Shown: one piece after another, positions 22,930 to 33,944 of the stretch
How the letters are laid out: every line of letters starts with the position of its first letter
Position numbering within the stretch: position 1 is the stretch's first letter
Assembly (NCBI GenBank): GCA_021186555.1
Contig: JAJKFL010000003.1
Coordinates: 36,010,908 to 36,074,907 of the forward strand
From: Reticulitermes speratus
Taxonomy: Eukaryota > Arthropoda > Insecta > Blattodea > Rhinotermitidae
Direction of reading: 5' to 3'
DNA: 64,000 bases
Translations under genes and position numbers: made by a program
The notes under the pieces: generated by a model
Told to the model about the DNA's origin: nothing
Databases searched by the model: none
Seen by the model: only the letters and a program-made list of their open reading frames with translations

Positions 22930-23170
22930 TGATTGTAGGCTACGGACTGGATGACCAAGAAAGCATGGATTGATTCCCGGAAAGGGAATTTATCTTCTCC
23001 AAGCCTCCAAATCGAGTCTGGAAATCAAACAGCCTCTAATTCAGTGAGTGACAGGAGCTCTTTCTCCAGGGATAAGGCGGTCGTCGCAAGGCCACGTACC
23101 TGCAACTAGTACTGCGGTTAAAAATGCGTTCAATGTACTCGCACTTCCCCACGTGCCTTCATACAGCTAT
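22930..23170 (+). repeat. SINE group 2 (adjacent copy)
   Basis: The B-box-like GGATTGATTCCCGGAA is followed by CTTCTCCAAGCCTCC, CAGCCTCTAATTCAGTG, CTCTTTCTCCAGGGATAAGG and a tail near TTCCCCACGTGCC. Its position next to the copy at 22635 suggests a tandem or clustered insertion. Confidence 0.65.
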
Positions 23171-24575
23171 GCTTGATTCAGGGAAGGGACAAATTTACCT
23201 CCTACTAGGACGTCAGGTGAGTTTATAATTATTGGCTGCTGCATTTTGCACTTAATATTTCGAAAAAAAAAACACCAGTTATCAGACCGTATATTGTCTT
23301 CACGTAAATACTGTGGCATGCAATATCAATTTGCTGTCTCTGTAAATAACAGCTTGCAAGAAAACCAGGCATCAAACACGATATTTTACCGACATGTCAC
23401 TGAGATCGGTTTGGTAGTAGGTAGTCCACCTTTCGTACTCTAGATGGCAGAACAATCGCTACCAGAGTGCTGGTATAGTCTCTTCCTAAAATAAATGGGT
23501 TTCTGTATCAAAAGAATTACTTAAACAAGAGTCGTCGTGCCAATGCTACACATAATGAGGGGTTACGGATATAATATTAAATTCGGAAGCAAACTTGGAA
23601 AAATAACAAGGAGTACGAAAGAAATGTCTTGCCTCAAAGGTCCGGCGTTAAAATTGTTAATGTTACAGAATTCTGTTCTCCTTTATTACTTAAAAAAACA
23701 CTAACATTTAAAATAGGCACCGACTAATACGTTACTATTTTTAATAACGTAAGATATTCATCATCTTCACACTGTATTCAGCTAAGATGTAAACAGGCCT
23801 GCAGAACTCTTCCTTGCATGCAAGCCACATTCCTGTAGTTGCATTGCTAAGTGCAAGCGCGATGATGACACCCTGTGTGAAAAAATTCTGCAGGCTGAAA
23901 TTTGTTACATACATATTTTAATTTCACTCATTAAAATTTTGGGCTTTGTAACAGAGATACAACTTATTTTTGTAAGGCAGAAACTGAATTTGTATAGATT
24001 ATTAAATAAGCCTGCAGTCGCGAAGAGTTGATAATAATAATAATAATAATAATAATATAAGAAGAATAACAATTAAATATAATACATTGAACTCTGGTTT
24101 TGCGAAGGTGTTTGGGCTCTCATAAAATTTAATTTGCAGCTGGCCCCTTTGCGATTTTCTTATACTTCAGTTTAGCTGTAATGAATTAAAGTAGCGGCTG
24201 TTTTCATCCCTCAGGTCTAATTAATGTAGGCGGAACAATCAAAGAGCTAAATACGTGGTGATATTAATGACGTCATTAAGAATCTCACAAAAAGGAATTC
24301 CTGCCCAAATCTCGATTTTTAACTTCTTTTACGTGAATTTGTCTATGATATGTGAGAAATGAAAACTAAATAAGGGTCACGTAATGCAGCAGATCGTGGA
24401 CCGAATTTTGTCTAATGCAGTGTGTTGAATAAAATATTCAGACCCAGGAGTGGCAGAAGAAAACTGCATAATTCATAGCTTCTTAATCGGCCCTCATTAC
24501 AGATATTATTAAAATATTGTTATTTTTATATCGAATAAATATACAAAATCCTTAAATATCTTATAAGAGCCAGTT
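23171..24575. other. Unassigned, with an ATA microsatellite
   Basis: An (ATA)n run lies at 24031-24056. No other signature is recognised. Confidence 0.45.
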
Positions 24576-24579
24576 CAAC

Positions 24580-24775
24580 GTAACCGGTGTAGCGACCAAG
24601 TTACGGGCTCTAAGATGCAGAATTGTTGTTTGATGCCTGGTCGGGAAAAGAGATTTTTGTCTCCTCCATAACGTCCAGACCAGAAATGGGACCCTGCAGC
24701 GACACTATTCAAAGGGGACCGAGGGATCTTTCCCGAGGGGTGAATCGACAGAAGCGTGAAGCCACTCCGTCTTAT
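24580..24775 (+). repeat. SINE group 2
   Basis: The head GTAACCGGTGTAGCGACCAA plus GTTACGGGCTCTAAG matches the head at 53942-53980. The body shows ATAACGTCCAGACCAGAAAT, CTTTCCCGAGGGGTGAA and GTGAAGCCACTCC. The B box has decayed to TGTTTGATGCCTGG. Confidence 0.6.
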
Positions 24776-24829
24776 GTTTTCATAACGTGTAGAAATGACA
24801 AGTTCATTTTTACGTTTACCTAAGTATCT

Positions 24830-25845
24830 TATGCCTTACTTTGTAGTCATGCCTTTACAGTTATCAGCATTCAAGACCACTGGGAATTTAAACAGAGTAA
24901 TTTTGTTTAAAATGTATTAAATTTTTGGAGAAATCCGCTGCCTCCATTCTTGTGGTTGGTTAATTTCTTTAAAACAATAGATTTTGGTAACTTTGGTAAC
25001 TTTCTTAAGCTGCAACTTCTTCTGAGTTTTCTGAAAATTCAATCGGTGAAAATTGGTTTTAAACTAATAAAATAATTTCGCGTATAAATAGCAATAAGTC
25101 AAGGAAAAGAATGAATTTGTACTTCTGTGAAGTTCTAACTTAATTAACGCAATTTAAAAATTACTTGCTTGCATACAGGAACAAAATTATTGCACGTACG
25201 AATACAATGCGAAGCTGCATTCAATCTGTTGACGTGAGTTAGGTGTAATTCATTCTTTAATTATTAGAGAAGTCTCTTGGTTGTACTGCCATCTTGTAGT
25301 GCATTACAAACTAAGCTCTGGCTTGTGATGGATCATGAAGGGATTTATTTGCTCCCCACACTGCACTGACTGTACAGACCAACAAACTGCTATGCCAGTA
25401 GCGTGGGTAATTGATTTCAGATGACAACAGTCATTCTTCTCAAATTACATCTCACATGGAATGTGCGACCCATGCAAACGTAAAAAAGAACAGCAATATT
25501 ACGCCTCTGAGTAGCACATATATATATATATATATATATATCCAGAATGTAACCAGAATTTTCTACAGTGCTGTTCAGCTTCTAGGTCCGCTGTCATTTT
25601 AATAAGTATATCAGTGAATAACACGCAAACTAATGGAGTTTAACACAGGAATGTAGTGGAGTTAAGAATTGAGTTTTCTTTTAAATGCTGAAGAATTCTG
25701 AAGTTTATGAAAATGTTTTGGAAATGGGAGGGAAGGGATGAAACACGCACACATAAAAGATTGAATACATAAAAAAGACTCTGAGAATTTTACAAGAAAC
25801 TGGAACAGTCAGAAAGTTTCTTCGTACGCTTATTGTACAAAATTT
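24830..25845. other. Unassigned, with an AT microsatellite
   Basis: An (AT)n run lies at 25517-25541. The remainder shows no coding or repeat signature. Confidence 0.4.
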
Positions 25846-25849
25846 AGTA

Positions 25850-25985
25850 GAGAACCTGTAGGTAAGAAACCAAGAAAGCCTAGGCGTAGATAGAGAGGCT
25901 ATTGGCTATAAGTCTAAAATTGATATTATAGGCCCAGGAATTCATCTGGCTTATGTTAAGGATTAAGTGCGAAATTTTTCTACGG
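25850..25985 (+). pseudogene. Decayed LINE C-terminal fragment
   Basis: GTAAGAAACCAAGAAAGCC with CTAGGCGTAGATAGAGAGG reads as a decayed GRPRRR-RED block. It is followed at about the usual distance by GGAATTCATCTGGCTTATG (GIHLAY). It matches the other WEDNIK-type ends only loosely. Confidence 0.35.
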
Positions 25986-26224
25986 CGTAATGAACAATAT
26001 TTTCCATAAAGGCGAGAAATACTTTGCAGACTACGTGACACCGAGATCTTAAAAATTACCTGATAAATGCTGTTAGTTAATTATTTGTTTTGTAGTGCAC
26101 AGGATGATAAATATTTTACCAACGTTTGTATTATATTAGACAACAATTAGAGCCAAAATCAAATCTGAGATTTCTTAGAATCTCGTAGCGGTATATTCAG
26201 TCTTTGTTTTTCTGGGACGTGACA

Positions 26225-26385
26225 TTGCATCACTGGGGGATTGCTAAGGGCGTTTCAATACAGCGTTGTGGTCAAACCTTCAATGGTCGAAATGTCATTT
26301 AAATTCATGATGATAAAACCACTACGCTGTCCCGAAACGTCGAACACTAATCACCCAGACACGCAGCGTCTCAACCCATAAGTAC
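26225..26385. repeat. Foldback family 1 copy
   Basis: The left half (in reverse) and right half share a core: CCAC(A/T)ACGCTGT, a GAAACG segment and AATC(A/C)CCC. The right half reads TGATGATAAAACCAC, GCTGTCCCGAAACGTCG, CACGCAGCGTCTCAACCC, which aligns with the right arm at 15767-15858. Each half carries a degenerate TGA(T/A)GA...GAAACG hammerhead-like core. Confidence 0.55.
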
Positions 26386-26389
26386 AGAG

Positions 26390-27120
26390 ACCTCAAAATT
26401 AAAGTTTTCATGAAGAAGGAAGTCAGGGAGAGTGGAAGAAAAGCTCCACAAATTCTGAGCACCGGCAATAAACTGAAATGAAGGGTCAAATTGACAATTT
26501 TACAGTCTCTCGAATACATTGTTCATAATCATACAAAACTGGACGGTATACACCAAATGTACTTTACTGATTACTACTTAAAAACACCATGAAATTTTCC
26601 GGTAACATTATTATCATTATAAAACTTTTGAACCATCCAGATGACGTGCGGATGGAAGACAGATGGCACAGAACCCTAAATTATACCGTCGTTTAATTCC
26701 GTTACAATTCCAGAGGTATGACATAGTCCTAAGTTTGATCTTCCAGATGGACATTTCCATGGAAGAACAATTTCTAATTTTTATGTGGGTTTTGTTTGTA
26801 ATTCCATAACTTATGTAACAACATTATATTAAATACCACATATTATAGCGTCTCTGTACAAAAGTCCGATGATGTATATGAATAATTTAACATGGACAAG
26901 GTAAGGTATTTCTGCTGGAAAGAACACATGTCGCAATGAGCCCAGAAGTCCCAGGATAGCTTTATCAACAGAATGCATACACAGAAGTGTTAGCTAACTA
27001 CTAACTCCATTGAGCAGATTTCTTCCGGAGAAGTTATTCCTCCCTCTGCTAGTCGAAAAATATCCCGCATTTTGTCGAACCCCAGGGCTGATTACCGTGT
27101 TCACAAGCGCCGGCCACTTG
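26390..27120. other. Unassigned sequence
   Basis: No repeat or coding signature is recognised. Confidence 0.35.
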
Positions 27121-27124
27121 CTCT

Positions 27125-27435
27125 ATCCCCAGGCGAATGAATATATGCCACAAGCTCCTATTATAATGCTTCAAGATTCATTCTGATATTATCTTCCCAC
27201 CTACGCCTGGGAATTCAATGTCGTCTCTTTGCTTCAGATTTCCCCACCAAAATCTTTTGTGTATTTATTTTTCCCCCAAGTGCACCACATGCCCCGCCCT
27301 TCTCTTCCACCTTTATTTAATCACCTAAATAATATTTGGTGAGGAATAAAAATTATGAAGCTCCTCTTTATGCCATTTTCTCCAGTCTCCTGTTTGTTAC
27401 TTTCTCTTCCTCAACACCTTACTCTCGAAAATGTT
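27125..27435 (-). pseudogene. LINE C-terminal region, minus strand
   Basis: On the minus strand the frame reads as a decayed FESKVLRK, then TGDWRKWHKEELHNFYSSPN, then RAGHVVHLGE and a damaged GVGGKIIS segment (WEDNI in better copies). This order is characteristic of the end of a common insect non-LTR retrotransposon and lies just upstream of the peptide seen at 2695-2838. In-frame stops occur after VLRKRK, SSPNII and LGEK. No reverse transcriptase domain remains. Confidence 0.7.
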
Positions 27436-27944
27436 CAGCACTCAAAAATACCACGTTTCGAAAAAGGATTAGCTTATTGAAAGAATAACTATGCCACCTT
27501 CAGATTAAATGGAAGTTATGTTAATATCAATTAGCAGGGAATAATGTGAGAGGTTAGTTTTGTGGACCTCGAAGGGGTAGAGAGGAAAGGGCCGTGGCTT
27601 AACTAAACGGAAAATAATGCTTTCATGGTGCTCGTTTGGAGGGACAAATGGCAATCGTAACTTGACACAGGCCTCGATCACCTAATTTCATGTCCTATAC
27701 TCTCACCATTCGTAATCAACTTACCATTGAATCTATGATAATAACCTGTCAATTTGGATCAGGGTCTTTGAAACACCATGTTTAATTACTTCAATACAGT
27801 TTTAAAAATATATATAGGTAATGTGCAGATAATATGCAGATGGCTACTTATTAAACAATATTAAATAGAATTAACTTCTTTAACTAATCCCGTAGATGTT
27901 GTCATATATCAACTAAGCGTAAAATGTATAGTTCTCCCTAGAAA

Positions 27945-28204
27945 GGGCCATGAAGGCCCAGAGGGGGAGTAGAGGTACATGTCTACTCTTTCTTTAACCC
28001 TGGCACTAGATGAGGGTGGTGGTCAAACTCCACGCTCCGGCCGCTTTACCGCCGGGAAAGAGACCCGGTACCAATTTTATAGGAGGTTGGGTGGGTCCCA
28101 GGGCTGGTCTAGACGAGTGCGGAAAATCTCGCCACCACCAGCATTCGATCCCCGGGTCGTCCAGCCCGTAGCCAGTCGCTGTACCGACTACGCTATCCCG
28201 GCCC
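27945..28204 (-). repeat. SINE group 2, most complete copy, minus strand
   Basis: On the minus strand the head is GCCGGGATAGCGTAGTCGG, then ACAGCGACTGGCTACGGGC, then the B box GGGGATCGAATGCTGG and GGCGAGATTTTCCGCACTCG. The body follows (GACCAGCCCTGGGACC, CCTCCTATAAAATTGG, GGCGGTAAAGCGGCCGG) and ends near CATCTAGTGCCAGGG. The head matches 53925-54080 and the body matches 47215-47460, linking the two forms. Confidence 0.75.
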
Positions 28205-28320
28205 ACTATCAACTAAGCGTATTCCTGTAAATTGAATAAATCACGGATAAAACGTAGTCTAGAGACAGGTATGACATCCGTGTGCCGTTTGATGATAGAA
28301 AGCACAATAAAACAAAATTT

Positions 28321-28492
28321 AAACTTGAAGTATTATCCAAAATATGCCAGGACGTATGACTCCCGACCGGCCGCCTGCCGAGTGTCCAACTCTCAAGCGT
28401 TCGCTGAAACTTGAAATATTATCCCAAATATACCAGGACCTAGGATTCCCGACCGGCCGCCTGGCAAATGTCCGGCTCTCACGCGCTCGCTG
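28321..28492 (+). repeat. Two tandem 86-bp GC-rich units
   Basis: Unit 1 (28321-28406) and unit 2 (28407-28492) both run AAACTTGAA, TATTATCC, CCAGGAC, CCCGACCGGCCGCCTG, GTCC, CTCTCA, CG(C/T)TCGCTG. The inner CCGACCGGCCGCC block resembles GC-rich sequence near 31080-31110. Confidence 0.75.
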
Positions 28493-28499
28493 GCCGGTA

Positions 28500-30420
28500 A
28501 ACCCAAAATACTCCTCTCGGTAGAATTAATCGAAACCTATCTTAGCACCGAGAGCCCATTTGATTGTAAATATCAACGCCACTGCTTTGAACATGTAGTA
28601 GAGGACAAATAAATAAAAAATCGTTCATTATCAACAACGTAAGTTCCTTCTTAACGAAATTGGACATTGAGACAGGAAAGAATATACGTGCAGAGCATAA
28701 TAGTTTTGTTCAGTTGCACCAAAAATGGTAAAACATAAGAAAAAATTATGTTAATCACAAAATTTGTTCTTCATTTCTTTCAGCTTTTGTTCTGAAATAC
28801 CATGTTCTAGTAAGTGTTTATCACGTTCTAGTAAGTGTTTATCCAGTTATGATCGACAAATGTCAGAAACACAAGCATAATTTCGCTTTATGTTTATTTT
28901 ATCCAAAACTGGAATGTGCCGAATTTCAGTGAAAGTCACCAGTGTCAGAGTTCTGGAAATCAGTACAGCCGTTTTAGAATTGTTACATGCAGATAGATGG
29001 AGTGGCAGACGTGACGCAAATAACGGGTACATTTTTACAACTTCAGTTAGGGGCGCGCTAAACAGGAAAGAATCTCGTCGGTTTCAAACCTTAATTGGGC
29101 ATCGCTTCTCCAGGTTCAAGAAAAGCTTGAAAGAAATATAGGATGTGCTCTTCAAGGAATTTCAGCTAGGATAAACTACAATTTTCAAATATCAAAGGAG
29201 GAGATTTATTACTTCGCCCTCTGTTCCCTTGTACCATAGCGACAGGTTAAGTTTATATATGAATTAAAACACACCACTGAACCTCCAATGGTTTTATTAT
29301 TCTTGTACAGTGATTAGAATACTGGCCAATGGGTTTCGATTTCCCGCAGTTAAAGATATTTTTCCTTTCTACAATATCCAGTTGACATAGTCCTTCTAGA
29401 CGCACTATGGCCCTGGCGACGATTCAGACTCTAACAGAAATGAGTACCATGAATATTTTCTGGGGAGTAAAGTGGTCAGTGCATAGGGCACTTTCATGTG
29501 CCGATTGCCTTGAAATCTGGGAGCCTATACTTCCTGGAACCCTCAGGCCTGTCCAGTACAGGGGCTGCTTCACCTTTACAATGCCCAGGCTTGTTCTAGG
29601 GTCTAGTGTGTACCTGCGGCACTTTGTCTCAAGTTAAAAAGGCTTGAAGGGGGGGGGGGGAAGAATGAAGCTATTCTCTATTTTCATCTAGTTCCTAGGC
29701 TAAGAATATTTGGAAATATGCCTCTGTTCTTCCATGTAGTAAGTTTATGGCGCGATGTTCAATCAAACACAGGCATAATGTTTGCTTAACCTTTTACCAG
29801 AGAGTGGCCAGCGACATGTAACACACATGGGGACATACGAACTGCACACAAAATTTTAGTCTAAAAACTTAAGGGCAAGGATCGGGTAGAAAAAACTTAA
29901 CGCATCTCTACGAAAGTCAAATTAAGAAGTAGGGTATGGAGTGACGTTATCTCGGTCCGGATGGTATTCATAGGCGGGATCCATAATAGTCTTGAGCAGA
30001 ATAACAACCATCAGCTTCCCAAGAAACTTGAAGTCAATTTTTAGTCACTTCTCCATCACATTTTAGTAACAATATTTTGTCTTGATATTTTGGATGTGGG
30101 GGATTTCCTTTCGGATAGTCATTCCATAAATCCTCAAATTTAAAGGAAAAATGAAATCGACTTTAGAGCCATATGAAGTCAATCCAGCAAACTTACTGGT
30201 ACAGCATCAGTTGCTAATTCGCTCAAAGCTGTCTGCAGTACGAAACTATATGTCAGTGCTAAAGTCTGATCAAAAGAAAATGACGACGCAGATACATAGG
30301 ATTATGTTCTTATTCATTGACCATAGTTCAGTGGCAAACATGACAAGACTGTGTTGTGCCTGGCGTGTTCCATATATCACTGTCAAATTTGCATTTATGT
30401 GAATATGATTGTCTTTTTTT
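28500..30420. other. Mostly unassigned, with one SINE fragment
   Basis: Apart from the group-3 fragment at 29480-29590, only a 12-base poly-G tract near 29648 stands out. Several open frames of 60-83 codons show no recognised similarity. Confidence 0.4.
29480..29590 (+). repeat. SINE group 3, partial
   Basis: CATGTGCCGATTGCCTTGAA, ATCTGGGAGCCTATAC, TCCTGGAACCCTCAGGCCTG matches, in reverse, the 3' body at 54190-54270 and 42330-42410. The tRNA-like head is absent. Confidence 0.6.
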
Positions 30421-30422
30421 CC

Positions 30423-30655
30423 CAATGGAGCAACAGCCCCTAGTGGGCTCCTGACTATCGAGGCTTCACGATCACATTCAGACACACCACACTCGGTAGG
30501 ACTCCCCCGGATGAGTGATCAGCCTGTCGCAGAGACCTCTATCTGACAACACACAACATTCACAAGAGACAAATATCCATGCCCCCGGCGGGATTCGAAC
30601 CCACAATCCCAGCAAGCGAGCAGCCGCAAACTTACCGCACGGCCACTGGGATCGG
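30423..30655 (-). repeat. SINE group 1, tRNA-derived, minus strand
   Basis: The head ends at GCCGATCCCAGTGGCCGTGC on the minus strand and the B box reads GGGTTCGAATCCCGCC. A gap of about 10 bases in the head and another near the 3' end make it shorter than the copy at 8201. Confidence 0.8.
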
Positions 30656-30889
30656 CGAATATAAATGTAGTTTTAAATATATATCACTACACAATATATA
30701 AATTTGTTTATATGTAACACCGTTCTTAATTCAGAGATAAATGTGGGTTCCCCATTGCATCCTGGATATTAAATGATAATCCTGCCTAAAGAAAAGTAAA
30801 ATTCTTAAAGAGAGTTAAGTTCGAAAAACTTTATTACGACCCACCTAAATCAAAAATTAAAAAAAAAAAAAGGGAAGAACGGTGTTTTT

Positions 30890-31200
30890 GCAACACCGAC
30901 AGATGGAGCGCGTGAGCAAAGCGCGTGGGTCTATGACGTCACGGACCGTCTCATCCCTTTTCCTCCCCTTTCTGGACGTCACTGCCGCTTCCAACCCTCA
31001 CAGTCCGCCGCCATCTTGAATGATATATGGGGTTGGTTTAGGGGGTCGACCAAGCGGCCATCACTCAAAACTCGGCAGGCTGCCTGGCCGACCGGCAACT
31101 CGGCTGGCCGTCTGGCTGAGGAGCGGTGGGTCGGCTGGTCCAAACCACAACCACAACCGAGCACAATAAACGTCGTCCTTGTCCAACCATTAGTATATCG
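30890..31200 (+). promoter_or_regulatory. GC-rich block with CRE-like and YY1-like sites
   Basis: About 300 bases are much richer in GC and CpG than the surroundings. A perfect CRE palindrome TGACGTCA lies at 30934-30941. A second ACGTCA-like core (GGACGTCACT) lies near 30974. GCCGCCATCTTG, the reverse complement of a YY1-type CAAGATGGCGGC, lies at about 31006-31017. The block also holds repeated CGGCAACTCGGC/GGCTGGCC elements. A promoter of an unrecognised transcript is one reading; a GC-rich transposon remnant is the other. No downstream coding exon was recognised. Confidence 0.3.
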
Positions 31201-31209
31201 ATAAGCACC

Positions 31210-31520
31210 TACACAACCCATACCACCTTAAACTCGCAAAGCGACTCAAAGGACACCTGCCGCGATATACGTGTATATAAAAACCCATTAGGCTACCGCC
31301 TTCAGTAGCAAACGGATGACGACCGCGAACCCAAAATGGTTAAGACGACAAGTTTGAGATTAATTTATCTGAAGACTTTTAATATGGAAACACTTTTCTG
31401 TCCAGTGCTCAGCGACATAACAAAGAGCATTGTTTTGTTTAAAGGTTCCCAGGTTTCGCCTCTTTCTCCTTCTGATCAGAGAAGTAGCTACTAAGATGAA
31501 TGTGAGTTACGATCATTGAT
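31210..31520. other. Unassigned sequence
   Basis: Nothing is recognised downstream of the GC-rich block before the SINE fragment. Confidence 0.3.
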
Positions 31521-31524
31521 GGAA

Positions 31525-31615
31525 TTACACTGACAACGGTAGCCTGTCCCAAAGCCACTTTCCTCACCACAAATCCTACATGGGCCCTCCTAGAAAGAAA
31601 CCCAGGCCTATGCGG
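31525..31615 (-). repeat. SINE group 4 fragment, minus strand
   Basis: GTAGCCTGTCCCAAAGCCAC, TTTCCTCACCACAAATCC and AGAAACCCAGGCC match the 17720-17810 segment of the group-4 SINE. Most of the head is missing. Confidence 0.5.
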
Positions 31616-32097
31616 TGAGATGCACAACTTTATTATATATAAAACTTCTGTTTCTACCCCACAGAAGAGAGAGTCCCTGTCCATTAGAAATCTTAAATGC
31701 TTCATCTTGTACAAGAAAAGAAAAGAGTTGTTTATTCTGAGTATTTTGCACAACAGGTAAATACAACTTTGTAGGATTTTGGCGATGGCATTTCATATAT
31801 GAAATATTAACTTTGTTGACGTTATCCGTCGTTACGTGTTAAGTATAAAAACTGCATTTAATCTTACATTTATCCTAAGGAACGGGATCATCTCTCCCCC
31901 GAAAGGCTATGCTTTGTTTTTAACACGAGACAGTGAATAACTACACTGTGTGTCAAAATACAGACCTCATAATGCTGGGGCAGTTGCAACATATATATGT
32001 AGTTAATAGTGGGCTACAGATTGTTAATTCGCTTTTGGCAATACCAGCAGCTACACTTCACCCATCAAATCCATTCACGGGAAATAAAATCCTACAG

Positions 32098-32262
32098 CAG
32101 GGGTGCAACAGTCCCCGGCTCCAGGTCAAGGCAAGGACTGAATTTTGTAAAAAGGCACGTAATATTTATGGGTCCTCAATATGGAAATTGCTTCATGTCA
32201 CCCTCAGTGCGTCTAGAATTTTGAGATGGCTTCTAATTTTCTGGAAAATTTGTACACCCATG
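32098..32262 (+). mobile_element. hAT-type MITE, 165 bp
   Basis: It begins CAGGGGTGCAACAGT and ends ATTTGTACACCCATG, an imperfect terminal inverted repeat of the CAGGGGTG type used by hAT elements. The flanking octamers TCCTACAG (32090-32097) and TCCTAGGG (32263-32270) match at six of eight positions, as expected of an aged 8-bp target duplication. There is no transposase. A second 165-bp copy sits at 45483-45647 and a fragment at 20768-20865. Confidence 0.75.
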
Positions 32263-32274
32263 TCCTAGGGTACT

Positions 32275-33595
32275 GACCGTGACGTTACAAAGGCGCCAAG
32301 AATCTCATTCTGTCTTCGTAAATTATGTTTGTACTTCCGTACATTGCTTGCTGACGAATTTTATATTTAGCTTTTACCAAAACACGGTGTATAAGAAGGG
32401 CAACAAGAAAAAAGACAATATATTTCTGAAATGTTACAACAACTTAAAAGATGTGACTGGCACACAGGAGCGGCTCGCCCCTTTGTGCCGGTCACATACG
32501 GGCTGCAGAGCTGCAGCTGCCCCAGAAACTTTGAGAAAAATTAAATATCTGAATAAAAGTGTTCGTTAAGAAATACGCACATCATTCAACAGCATATGAA
32601 GGAAATCATTTCAAATTCAAGTGCGACAGGCTCTACGCGCAGCAGAGATCAGATCGGGCTGTGTCCTTCCCAGCCCTTGCGCGCTGGCTTCAGCACAGAG
32701 TGTGCTAGTGGTAGGGGGACTCTCTGAGCTAGGCCTGTGGATGGGCTGCCGTCAGTCCATTCCGAGTGCAACCCACACAGCGTTTGAAGGGCTCCATATA
32801 CAGCAGGCCCTATATGTTTACCTTTCCTAACGGTACAAACGCTGGTATTGATAACCATTTTTACCTAGATGTTTTCAAAGCAATATTTGTGAATATTTTA
32901 ATTTTAGTAGTTGCAATTTTAAAATAAACATATAAAAGAACAGCGTGAAGTATTTAGAGGGCACCAGTTTTTCGCATTTAACTCTCATCGAGAGACTGAG
33001 ATTAAGAATTTAGGTCGTGCAACTCCTAACTTAATTATTTCTCAGTCATCCTCAAACACGAGACAAGTGAGAAAATTTTAACCCTGTTATATACGCTAAA
33101 CATAAGTGGCTGAATGGCTGTGCTGAAAGAATCCCTGTATTAAGCCCTTCTGATTAATCATATAATAATCCTAGCCGCAGCACTACCATAAGAAATACCC
33201 ACGAGCGGCCACTGCCGGCATACCTGCGCCGCATAGATAGGGGTGACCGCCGAAAGCTACTGCATATTATGCTTTCAGTAGCATTCCAATTGTTGTGGGA
33301 TTTGTGGTTTATCCATAGTTGTAGGTATTAGGAAGTCTGAAGGATCCCTGTTGAATGCGTCGCAGCTTCAATGTGGCTGTGAATGCCAGGCAGCGGGGGA
33401 CAAGTAAGGAAACTGTAGATTCAGCCATCCTTTCATGATATTCAGACACGAGTACCTTTTCGCTATATGCGGTGCATTTTACTCGACAGGAAATGTGAAT
33501 ATTAGTGACACAAAGCTATAACTAACTCCACTGTTCCATGACCTACTGTTGTTCCACCTGTATTTTTTATGTTGTATGTACCGTGCATTTTATCG
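32275..33595. other. Unassigned, with GC-rich patches
   Basis: GC-rich patches at 32460-32530 and 32620-32800 contain TTTGTGCCGGTCACATACGG and GGGCTGCAGAGCTGCAGC, which look like decayed DNA-transposon ends. I could not pair them with confidence. Confidence 0.35.
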
Positions 33596-33654
33596 TGAGT
33601 TTAAGTTAAAACAAACTAATGCACAGGATTATTAACAGAGTAAGATGTATTTAT

Positions 33655-33700
33655 ACCCCTACATAAGTTTCGGCAATCAAATTGACATCCTCAGGGGGCA
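33655..33700 (-). ncRNA. Hammerhead-like motif, best-formed copy
   Basis: Minus strand: stem I strand ATGCCCC, intact core CTGAGGA, an extra T, stem II GTCAAT-TTG-ATTGCC (five pairs and one T/C mismatch), GAAA, helix III AC-TTAT-GT, cleavage-type triplet GTA, and stem I partner GGGGTAT. Stem I can form seven pairs including one G-U. The topology is that of an open-stem-I (type I) hammerhead. The extra T after A9 departs from the strict consensus, and activity is unknown. Confidence 0.5.
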
Positions 33701-33898
33701 TTCATCAAAGAGTCACAAGCATCTACGGCATCCAAATATACAGCAGTTGTCTAATTAGTCTACAATTACAAGAATATAAAAGATAAACTTCACAAGACGA
33801 ATGCATTCTTATGGTTTAACAAGTTATGCAAAATTGAACAACTCAGACGCCAAGTGTTTTGTATTTGGATGCCGTAGATACATGTGATTCTTTGATGA

Positions 33899-33944
33899 AT
33901 GCCGCTGAGGATTAAATTTGATTGCCGAAACGTATGTATGGGGT
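33899..33944 (+). ncRNA. Hammerhead-like motif, partner arm (degenerate)
   Basis: Plus strand: core CTGAGGA, then a stem II region ending ATTGCC, GAAA, helix III AC-GTAT-GT, triplet GTA, then TGGGGTAT. Stem I is weakened (GCCG against TGGG) and the 5' side of stem II has decayed to TTAAAT. It is the mirror copy of the motif at 33655-33700. Confidence 0.4.
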
